This document shows positions 57,287 through 64,000 of a stretch of DNA of 64,000 nt, in pieces. Source of the stretch: Streptomyces shenzhenensis. Its GTDB lineage: Bacteria; Actinomycetota; Actinomycetes; Streptomycetales; Streptomycetaceae. The notes beneath the pieces were generated by a model that was not told the DNA's origin, made no database searches, and saw nothing but the letters and a program-made list of their open reading frames with translations. The position numbers were made by a program, and so were the translations under genes. Each line of letters opens with the position of its first letter. Position 1 is the first letter of the stretch. The stretch lies in assembly GCF_003688995.1 (NCBI RefSeq), contig NZ_PENI01000003.1:1-64000 (forward strand), in the 5' to 3' direction.

Positions 57287-57503
57287 CGGTGCGGGCAAGA
57301 GCGGGCCAACAACTCGCAAAGCGCGTTCAAAGGGTGACGGCTGAAAGGCACCCTTGCGCCGACCGGCCGTTCGGCCGAATACTCCCCCTCAGCGTTTGTC
57401 AGGGACACGTCGTGACTGGGATCCGGTCGTTCGTGCCCCTGGCTGCGCCTCACGGGCCCCGACCCCACGCGGGCCCCCGACTTCCCCTGGGAGGGAACGA
57501 AAC

Positions 57504-58409
57504 GTGAGGATCAAGCGCACCACCCCGCGCAGCGGTATCGCGAGACGGACTCGGCTGATCGCCCTTGCCTCCGGATTCGTGGCCGCGGCAGCGCTCGCAG
57601 CCCCCACCGCCAGCGCGAGCGACGTACCGACGTTCAGCACCAACCAGCTCAGCACGGCGAGCAACTCCGTCCTCAAGGCCGACATACCCGGCACGGCCTG
57701 GGCGGTCGACAGCAAGACCAACCGTGTCGTCGTCACCGTCGACAGCACCGTCTCCCAGGCCGAGATCGCCAAGATCAAGGAGCAGGCGGGAGCCACCTCG
57801 GGTGCCCTGACCATCAAGCGCACCCCGGGCACGTTCAACAAGCTGATCTCCGGCGGCGACGCCATCTATGCGAGTAGCTGGCGCTGCTCGCTCGGCTTCA
57901 ACGTCCAGGACAACAGCGGCAACTACTACTTCCTGACCGCCGGTCACTGCACCGACGGCGCGGGTACCTGGTGGTCGAACTCCGGGCACACCACCACGCT
58001 GGGCACCACGGCCGGCTCGTCGTTCCCCGGCAACGACTACGGCATCGTGCGCTACACGAACAGCTCGGTCGCCAAGTCGGGCACCGTCGGCAGCGTGGAC
58101 ATCACCAGTGCGGCCACGCCGTCCGTCGGCACCACCGTCTACCGCCGCGGCTCCACCACCGGCACCCACAGCGGCCAGGTCACCGGGCTCAACGCGACGG
58201 TCAACTACGGCGGCGGAGACATCGTCAGCGGTCTCATCCAGACCACGGTCTGCGCCGAGCCCGGCGACTCCGGCGGCCCGCTGTACTCCAACAGCGGCAT
58301 CGCCTACGGTCTGACCTCCGGCGGCAGCGGCAACTGCTCCTCCGGCGGCACGACCTTCTTCCAGCCGGTCACCGAGGCCCTGAGCGCCTACGGGGTCCAC
58401 GTCTTCTGA
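57504..58409 (+). CDS. sprB: streptogrisin B-like secreted serine protease
   Basis: 301 residues; the SGPB precursor is about the same length. A signal peptide ([19 protein letters not shown]) and a short pro-region end before [18 protein letters not shown], which matches the mature N-terminus. The triad is in LTAGHC (His), NDYGIV (Asp) and GDSGGP (Ser). A secreted chymotrypsin-like enzyme that matures by self-cleavage. GTG 57504 follows gggaggg. A strong terminator follows. Confidence 0.92.
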   Translation: MRIKRTTPRSGIARRTRLIALASGFVAAAALAAPTASASDVPTFSTNQLSTASNSVLKADIPGTAWAVDSKTNRVVVTVDSTVSQAEIAKIKEQAGATSGALTIKRTPGTFNKLISGGDAIYASSWRCSLGFNVQDNSGNYYFLTAGHCTDGAGTWWSNSGHTTTLGTTAGSSFPGNDYGIVRYTNSSVAKSGTVGSVDITSAATPSVGTTVYRRGSTTGTHSGQVTGLNATVNYGGGDIVSGLIQTTVCAEPGDSGGPLYSNSGIAYGLTSGGSGNCSSGGTTFFQPVTEALSAYGVHVF

Positions 58410-58441
58410 CGTCCGCCCGCGCGACGGCCTTCGCGGCATCG

Positions 58442-58470
58442 GCCCCCGCACGCAACCGGCGTGCGGGGGC
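58442..58470 (+). terminator. sprB terminator
   Basis: gcccccgcacgc and gcgtgcgggggc form a 12-bp perfect stem with a 5-nt loop, followed by tcccttttgg. Confidence 0.85.
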
Positions 58471-58555
58471 TCCCTTTTGGCCGCCCACCGGAGTTACCTT
58501 CGAAGGACGGGGGTGCTCTCCCGGACACTCCCACTTCGGACCCCTGGGGGCCGGC

Positions 58556-59359
58556 ATGGTCGAGGAGTTGGCGGCGGCGGGGGCGGCCCTCGTGGCCGCC
58601 GGAGCGGTGTACGTGATGGCGGCGGCGCGGATCGTCAAACAGTACGAGCGCGGTGTGGTGTTCCGGCTCGGCCGGCTCCGCCCGGAGGTACGCGGACCGG
58701 GATTCACCCTGGTCGTCCCGTTCGTGGACAAGCTGCGCAAGGTGAACATGCAGATCGTCACGATGCCCGTGCCCGCCCAGGAGGGCATCACCCGCGACAA
58801 TGTGACCGTGCGGGTCGACGCCGTCGTCTACTTCCAGGTGACCTCGCCGGCCGACGCGGTCGTCCGGGTCGAGGACTACCGGTTCGCGGTCTCGCAGATG
58901 GCGCAGACCTCCCTGCGGTCCATCATCGGCAAGAGCGACCTCGACGATCTGCTGTCCAACCGGGAAAAGCTCAACCAGGGCCTGGAGTTGATGATCGACA
59001 GCCCGGCCGTGGAGTGGGGGGTCGGCATCGACCGGGTCGAGATCAAGGACGTGTCCCTGCCCGAGACCATGAAGCGGTCCATGGCCCGGCAGGCCGAGGC
59101 GGACCGCGAACGCCGGGCCCGGGTCATCAACGCGGACGCGGAACTCCAGGCGTCTAAGAAGCTGGCGGAGGCCGCCCAGCAGATGGCCGAGACCCCCGCC
59201 GCGCTGCAACTGCGGCTGCTGCAGACGGTGGTGGCGGTGGCCGCCGAGAAGAACTCCACGTTGGTGCTGCCCTTCCCGGTGGAACTGCTCCGCTTCCTGG
59301 AGAGGGCGCAGCAGCAACTGCCCCAGACGCCGGGAGGGTCGGATTCCGGCCAGGGCTGA
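58556..59359 (+). CDS. SPFH/band 7 protein (slipin type)
   Basis: 267 residues. An N-terminal membrane anchor (LAAAGAALVAAGAVYVMAAA) is followed by the SPFH domain: VKQYERGVVFRLGRLRPEVR, GITRDNVTVRVDAVVYFQV and VEIKDVSLPETMKRSMARQA. A coiled-coil segment rich in Ala and Glu follows, ending LVLPFPVELLRFLERAQQ. Stomatin/slipin proteins form large assemblies on membranes and associate with proteases of the NfeD type; no nfeD gene is next to it. It lies between two protease genes. Confidence 0.9.
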   Translation: MVEELAAAGAALVAAGAVYVMAAARIVKQYERGVVFRLGRLRPEVRGPGFTLVVPFVDKLRKVNMQIVTMPVPAQEGITRDNVTVRVDAVVYFQVTSPADAVVRVEDYRFAVSQMAQTSLRSIIGKSDLDDLLSNREKLNQGLELMIDSPAVEWGVGIDRVEIKDVSLPETMKRSMARQAEADRERRARVINADAELQASKKLAEAAQQMAETPAALQLRLLQTVVAVAAEKNSTLVLPFPVELLRFLERAQQQLPQTPGGSDSGQG

Positions 59360-59592
59360 GGGTCACTGTCCGCCGAGCAGTTACTCGCACGTAGTGTTTG
59401 CAGTGCGAATCTCCTGCGGTGACGGTGCATGGTCAAAATGGCGGGGGCGCGCGAGACCGCCGTACGCGCGTCCTGAAGTCGACCTTGTGTGCTCCCTGTG
59501 GGCCTCGGAATAGTAGGCGCCCGTCAACCAGCCTTCCGGCCCGTGCGATCCCCACTATCGTTCCGGGCCATCCCCCCACAGGAGGACGTGAG

Positions 59593-60672
59593 TTGAAGCA
59601 CCGACGCATACCCAGGCGGCGGGTCGCCGTGGCGGGCGCGGGAATCGCCGCGCTGGTCGCAGCGGGTGTCACCTTCCAGACTGCGAACGCCGGCGAGCCG
59701 GCGGAGGCCGCCGCGCCCCAGCTCCTGTCGGCCCCGGCGGCCGGAAAGCTCGCCTCCACGCTCGTGCGTGACCTCGGCGGCGACAGCGCGGGCAGCTACT
59801 ACGACGCGCAGGCGCAGCACCTCGTGGTCAATGTGCTCGACGAGAGCGCGGTCCGGGCCGTCGAGGCGGCCGGCGCCGAGGCCAGAGTCGTCGCCAACTC
59901 CCTCGCCGAACTCGACGGCGCCCGTGCGACGCTGAAGCGGGACGCGACCGTTCCCGGTACCTCGTGGGCGGTCGACCCGGTCGGCAACAGGGTCGTCGTC
60001 ACCGCCGACCGGACCGTCTCGGAGGCCGCCTGGGCCAAGCTCGCCGAGGTGGTCGACGGGCTCGGTGGCACGGCCGAACTCCAGCGCTCGGAGGGGGAGT
60101 TCAAGCCCTTCGTCGCGGGCGGCGACGCCATCACCGGCTCGGGCGGGCGCTGCTCGCTCGGCTTCAACGTGGTCAAGGGCGGGGAGCCGTACTTCCTGAC
60201 CGCCGGGCACTGCACCGAGGCCATCTCCACCTGGTCGGACTCGTCCGGCACCGTGATCGGCCAGAACGATCAGTCCAGCTTCCCGGGCGACGACTACGGG
60301 CTGGTGAAGTACACCGCGGACGTCGACCATCCGAGCGAGGTCGACCTCTACGACGGATCCGCCCAGCAGATCACCGGCGCGGTCGAGGCCACCGTGGGCA
60401 TGAGCGTGACCCGCAGCGGCTCGACCACCCAGGTGCACTCCGGCACGGTGACCGGTCTGAACGCCACCGTGAACTACCAGGAGGGCACGGTCAGCGGTCT
60501 CATCCGGACCGATGTGTGCGCCGAGCCCGGTGACAGCGGCGGCTCGCTGTTCTCCGGGAGCGACGCGATCGGGCTCACCTCCGGCGGCAGCGGCGACTGC
60601 GCCTCCGGCGGTGTGACCTTCTTCCAGCCGGTCACGGAGGCGCTCTCGGCGACCGGCGCCGAGATCGGCTGA
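59593..60672 (+). CDS. sprD: streptogrisin D-like secreted serine protease
   Basis: 359 residues. TTG 59593 has aggagg 8 nt upstream and begins [15 protein letters not shown], a signal peptide (cut near TANAGE). A long pro-domain of the alpha-lytic protease type (~residues 40-165) precedes the mature part starting near [18 protein letters not shown]. The triad is in LTAGHC, DDYGLV and GDSGGS. Compared with the sprB-like enzyme the pro-region is longer. A strong hairpin follows. Confidence 0.9.
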   Translation: MKHRRIPRRRVAVAGAGIAALVAAGVTFQTANAGEPAEAAAPQLLSAPAAGKLASTLVRDLGGDSAGSYYDAQAQHLVVNVLDESAVRAVEAAGAEARVVANSLAELDGARATLKRDATVPGTSWAVDPVGNRVVVTADRTVSEAAWAKLAEVVDGLGGTAELQRSEGEFKPFVAGGDAITGSGGRCSLGFNVVKGGEPYFLTAGHCTEAISTWSDSSGTVIGQNDQSSFPGDDYGLVKYTADVDHPSEVDLYDGSAQQITGAVEATVGMSVTRSGSTTQVHSGTVTGLNATVNYQEGTVSGLIRTDVCAEPGDSGGSLFSGSDAIGLTSGGSGDCASGGVTFFQPVTEALSATGAEIG

Positions 60673-61018
60673 GCCGCGCCACGTCCCCCGCGAAGTCCCG
60701 CCCCACGCGCGAGGGGCGGGACTTCCGCACGCGGGCCCCTGCGGGACGGGTGGCTCCGCCGGTGCTGTGGCGGGTTCTGGCGGTGGTGCGGGGATTCTCC
60801 GGCGCGGGGGCTCGGCGTTCGTGGCCGGTTCGGGCGGTTCTGTCGGTGTGGGTGGCTCGGGGTGCCGTCGCCTCCGTGCGTGGTGGTCTCGGCAGGGACT
60901 GGTGGGCGTGCAGAACTCTGCCGACCGCCGCGGCCTTGTCGGCGATCTCGTGCGGCACGCTCTCCCGCACCTCGGAGTCCGACCGGCCGTTCGGCAGCGG
61001 ATTCGGCTCCGGCTGCAT
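60632..61018 (-). CDS. doubtful short ORF divergent from dnaE2
   Basis: 128 codons. The first ~40 codons ([20 protein letters not shown], then [17 protein letters not shown]) have strong third-position G+C and ordinary amino-acid use. The rest becomes Arg/Thr/Pro-rich, runs through the sprD terminator and overlaps the sprD end. This looks like the 5' part of a real gene truncated or frameshifted near 60890. ggggaag lies ~8 nt before the ATG. No family recognised. Confidence 0.35.
   Translation of the reverse strand: MQPEPNPLPNGRSDSEVRESVPHEIADKAAAVGRVLHAHQSLPRPPRTEATAPRATHTDRTARTGHERRAPAPENPRTTARTRHSTGGATRPAGARVRKSRPSRVGRDFAGDVARLSRSRRRSPRAPP
60692..60725 (+). terminator. sprD terminator
   Basis: gaagtcccgcccc and ggggcgggacttc form a 13-bp perfect stem with an 8-nt loop, 20 nt after the stop. 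Confidence 0.85.
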
Positions 61019-61100
61019 GAGCGCTTCCCCGTACGGCAATCCGCCGCAAAACGGGCCCGGTGGGTGGCGTTTGTGCAGGTGGGAGGCGTTCGAATGGGTG

Positions 61101-61116
61101 TCGTACACATGTTCGG
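61101..61116. promoter_or_regulatory. LexA/SOS-like box upstream of dnaE2
   Basis: tcgtacacatgttcgg differs from the actinobacterial SOS box TCGAAC-n4-GTTCGA by one base in the left half (T for A) and one at the right end (G for A). It lies ~80 nt before the dnaE2 start; tatggt at 61126-61131 could be the -10 box. This agrees with DNA-damage induction. Confidence 0.65.
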
Positions 61117-61196
61117 GAATGAGGGTATGGTGGGGTGAGGGAGTTGGGAACTGATGTTCGAGAGCTGGTCGGGGCTCACGAGTGCGGGAGGTGCGT

Positions 61197-64000
61197 GTGC
61201 CGGGGTTCACGCATCTGCACACCGTCTCCGGGTTCTCCCTGCGCTACGGCGCCTCGCACCCGGAGCGGCTGGCCGAGCGCGCCGCCGAGCGGGGCATGGA
61301 CGCCCTCGCCCTCACCGACCGCGACACCCTCGCCGGCACGGTCCGCTTCGCCAAGGCCTGCGCCGGTGCGGGCGTCCGGCCGCTGTTCGGCGTCGAGCTG
61401 GCGGTGGGCGAGCCGGAGGCTGTACGGCGTACGCGGCGCCGCACGCCCGTGCGCGGCGGTGCCTTCATCGACGAGTCGACACCCCGGGCGACCTTCCTCG
61501 CCCGGGACGGCGCCCGCGGCTGGGCCGACCTGTGCCGGCTGGTCACCACGGCCCACTCCCCGACGTCCCCGGCCCCGTCCGGGCGGGACGGACACCGGGC
61601 CGCGGGCGCCCCGCTGCTGCCCTGGTCCGGCAACCACGGCGACGGCCTGACCGTTCTGCTCGGCCCCGCCTCCGACGTCGGCCGCGCCCTCGCCGAGGGC
61701 CGCCAGGACCGCGCCGCCAGGCTCCTCGGCCCCTGGCGCGAGAGCTACGGCGACGCCCTGCGCCTGGAGGTCGTCTGGCACGGCCGCGCGGGCACCGGAC
61801 CCGGCTCCCTGCGGCTGGCCGCCCGCACCGTCGGCTTCGCCGCCGAACAGCGGATCCGGCCGGTGCTCAGCAACGCCGTCCGGTACGCCGACCCCGGGCA
61901 GGGCCCGGTCGCCGACATCCTGGACGCGGCCCGCCGGCTGGTCCCGATCGACCCGACGAAGGAGCTGGACTCCGGCGAGGCCTGGCTGAAGGACGCGGAC
62001 GCCATGCTGGGCGCCGCCGAGCGGATCGTGGCGGCCGCGGGCTACCGCCGCGACACCGCCCACCGCCTGCTGGAGCAGACACGGGCCACGGCCGCCGACT
62101 GCCGGGTCGACCCCGAGGACGACCTCGGCCTCGGTAGCGTCCACTTCCCCGAGCCGCACCTCGTCGGCGCCGGCCGCCGCACCGCCCAGCGGGCCCTGGC
62201 CTCGCGGGCGGCGGCCGGTATGGTGCTGCGCGGCTACACCGGCCGGCGCGCCTACTGGGAGCGGATGCACCACGAGCTGGACATCATCGCCCACCACGGC
62301 TTCGCCTCCTACTTCCTGACGGTCGCCCAAGTCGTCGACGACGTACGGAGGATGGGCATCCGGGTCGCCGCGCGCGGCTCCGGCGCGGGCTCCCTCGTCA
62401 ACCATCTGCTCGGCATCGCGCACGCCGATCCGGTCGAGCACGGGCTGCTGATGGAGCGCTTCCTGTCGAAGGAGCGGATCGCGCTGCCCGACATCGACAT
62501 CGACGTGGAGTCCGCGCGCCGCCTGGAGGTCTACCGCGCGATCATCGACCGGTTCGGCACCGAGCGGGTGGCGACCGTCGCCATGCCGGAGACGTACCGC
62601 GTCCGCCATGCGATCCGGGACGTGGGCGCGGCCCTGTCCATGGACCCGGCCGACATCGACCGCATCGCCAAGTCCTTCCCGCACATCCGCGCCCGCGACG
62701 CCCGCGCGGCCCTGGCCGAACTGCCCGAGCTGAGGCAGCTGGCGGGGGAGTCCCGGCAGGACGCCGCGCGGTACGACCGGCTGTGGGAGCTGGTCGAGTC
62801 GCTCGACGCCCTGCCCCGCGGGGTCGCCATGCACCCGTGCGGGGTGCTGCTGTCCGACGCCTCCCTGCTCTCCCGTACGCCGGTCGTGCCGACCAGTGGC
62901 GAGGGGTTCCCGATGGCGCAGTTCGACAAGGAGGACGTGGAGGACCTCGGGCTGCTCAAGCTCGATGTGCTGGGCGTGCGGATGCAGTCGGCGATGGCGC
63001 ACGCGGTCGCCGAGGTGGAGCGGGCGACGGGGGAGCGGATCGACCTGGACGCGGTCGCGGAGGGCGATCCGGCGACTTATCGACTCATCCGCTCCACCGA
63101 GACGCTGGGCTGCTTCCAGATCGAGTCGCCGGGGCAGCGGGATCTGGTGGGGCGGCTCCAGCCGGCCGCCTTCCACGACCTGGTGGTCGACATATCGCTG
63201 TTCCGGCCCGGTCCGGTCGCCGCCGACATGGTGCGGCCGTTCATCGAGGCGCGGCACGGGCGGGCGCCGGTCCGCTACCCGCACCCGGACCTGGCGGAGC
63301 CGCTGCGCGACACCTACGGGGTCGTCGTCTTCCACGAGCAGATCATCGACATCGTCGCCATCATGACCGGCTGCGGGCGGGGCGTGGCGGACCAGGTGCG
63401 GCGCGGGCTGTCCGACCCGGAGTCGCAGGGACGGATCCGGGTGTGGTTCGCCCGGCACGCGGCGGAGCGCGGATACGGCGCGGAAACGATACGGCGGACC
63501 TGGGAGATCGTCGCGGCGTTCGGCTCGTACGGCTTCTGCAAGGCGCACGCGGTGGCCTTCGCCGTACCGACGTACCAGTCGGCGTGGCTGAAGGCGCATC
63601 ACCCGGCCGCCTTCTACGCCGGGCTGCTCACCCATGACCCCGGGATGTACCCGAAGCGGCTGCTGCTGGCGGACGCGCGGCGGCGCGGGGTGCCGATCCT
63701 GCCGCTGGACGTGAACCGGTCGGCGGTCGCCCATCGCATCGAACTGGTGTCCGAGCCGGACGGGTCGTCCGTGTCCGGATCCGCGTCCGAACCGGCCGTA
63801 TCCCCTGGTTCTCCCGGGCGTTGGGGACTGCGGCTCGCCCTCTGCGACGTGCACGGCATCAGCGAGGCCGAGGCGGCGCGGATCGCGGACGGACAGCCCT
63901 ACGCCTCCCTGCTGGACTTCTGGGAGCGGGCCCGGCCGAGCCGGCCGCTGGCCCAACGGCTCGCCCAGGTGGGCGCGTTGGACGCGTTCGGCGCCAACCG
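61197..64000 (+). CDS. dnaE2: error-prone DNA polymerase III alpha subunit DnaE2 (partial)
   Basis: At least 934 codons, open to the window edge; the full protein should be over 1,100 residues. The N-terminal PHP domain begins PGFTHLHTVSGFSLRYGASH; the polymerase active site is LPDIDIDVESARR near residue 434, with SGAGSLVNHLLGIAH before it and GCFQIESPGQRDLV and GSYGFCKAHAVAFAVPTYQS after it. The overall form fits the DnaE2/ImuC subfamily that works with ImuA'/ImuB in mutagenic repair. GTG 61197 gives MPGFTHLH; GTG 61191 and 61182 are also in frame. The box at 61101 suggests SOS control. imuB is not in the window. Confidence 0.9.
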   Translation, partial: MPGFTHLHTVSGFSLRYGASHPERLAERAAERGMDALALTDRDTLAGTVRFAKACAGAGVRPLFGVELAVGEPEAVRRTRRRTPVRGGAFIDESTPRATFLARDGARGWADLCRLVTTAHSPTSPAPSGRDGHRAAGAPLLPWSGNHGDGLTVLLGPASDVGRALAEGRQDRAARLLGPWRESYGDALRLEVVWHGRAGTGPGSLRLAARTVGFAAEQRIRPVLSNAVRYADPGQGPVADILDAARRLVPIDPTKELDSGEAWLKDADAMLGAAERIVAAAGYRRDTAHRLLEQTRATAADCRVDPEDDLGLGSVHFPEPHLVGAGRRTAQRALASRAAAGMVLRGYTGRRAYWERMHHELDIIAHHGFASYFLTVAQVVDDVRRMGIRVAARGSGAGSLVNHLLGIAHADPVEHGLLMERFLSKERIALPDIDIDVESARRLEVYRAIIDRFGTERVATVAMPETYRVRHAIRDVGAALSMDPADIDRIAKSFPHIRARDARAALAELPELRQLAGESRQDAARYDRLWELVESLDALPRGVAMHPCGVLLSDASLLSRTPVVPTSGEGFPMAQFDKEDVEDLGLLKLDVLGVRMQSAMAHAVAEVERATGERIDLDAVAEGDPATYRLIRSTETLGCFQIESPGQRDLVGRLQPAAFHDLVVDISLFRPGPVAADMVRPFIEARHGRAPVRYPHPDLAEPLRDTYGVVVFHEQIIDIVAIMTGCGRGVADQVRRGLSDPESQGRIRVWFARHAAERGYGAETIRRTWEIVAAFGSYGFCKAHAVAFAVPTYQSAWLKAHHPAAFYAGLLTHDPGMYPKRLLLADARRRGVPILPLDVNRSAVAHRIELVSEPDGSSVSGSASEPAVSPGSPGRWGLRLALCDVHGISEAEAARIADGQPYASLLDFWERARPSRPLAQRLAQVGALDAFGAN

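Noticed and set aside
60750..61154. Plus-strand ORF of 134 codons before dnaE2
   Set aside because: Trp/Arg/Val-rich text with poor codon pattern; it spans the SOS box and likely promoter.

Overview
The window looks like a core segment of a Streptomyces chromosome. The evidence is very high G+C coding DNA with frequent GTG starts and 4-nt start/stop overlaps, an rRNA operon end with a Streptomyces-type 5S, streptogrisin-family proteases, an Rpf/LysM cell-wall protein, SepF, and several copies of the repeat with core GCAGTTCCCCGCGCCCC that is common in this genus. No database was searched; family names come from reading the proteins.

Layout. 1-400: end of an rRNA operon (23S end, 5S, terminator). 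0.4-8.0 kb: an RG/RD-rich TPR protein, DUF1015, a HAD-IIA phosphatase and a three-gene FecCD-type iron-siderophore importer behind an iron box. 8-38.4 kb: a conserved housekeeping block whose gene order parallels the tlyA-to-engA region of Mycobacterium tuberculosis: SCP2 protein, tlyA, NAD kinase, recN, (scar), glycosyltransferase, pyrG, NUDIX, TPR-ATPase, ald, ParA-like/RHH pair, scpA-scpB, pseudouridine synthase, and (after an inserted NUDIX/ADP-ribosylglycohydrolase/RlaP/Rieske/aroH/tyrA group) cmk, plsC, der. A PucR regulator, a BBE-type oxidoreductase and a GH15 enzyme interrupt it at 14-19 kb.

38.5-50.4 kb is looser: two hypothetical proteins, an Rpf-LysM enzyme followed by decayed copies of its own tail, an orphan cytochrome oxidase subunit I, PAP2, a PIG-V type mannosyltransferase, an MFS exporter, an acyl-CoA dehydrogenase and a SepF paralogue. 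50.5-57.3 kb is visibly scarred: a DUF5685-like pseudogene carrying a 272-bp MITE with TA target duplication, remnants of an amino-acid ABC permease and ATPase flanking an FAD/NAD(P)-binding protein, two shortened LLM flavin monooxygenases and a DUF1684 protein. 57.5-60.7 kb: two secreted serine proteases (sprB- and sprD-like) flanking a slipin. 61.2 kb to the edge: dnaE2, encoding an error-prone polymerase III alpha subunit behind a LexA-like box; it runs off the window.

Working together: tlyA/NAD kinase/recN/pyrG/scpAB/cmk/der cover translation, NAD(P), DNA repair, nucleotide supply and chromosome organisation. A NUDIX-winged-helix gene, an ADP-ribosylglycohydrolase and RlaP form an ADP-ribose/RNA-repair-flavoured cluster with an operator over its -10 box. 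The strongest unusual signals are the decay pattern at 50.5-57.3 kb, the fossil tandem copies behind the Rpf gene, the scar between recN and the glycosyltransferase, and a repeat that begins at stop codons.
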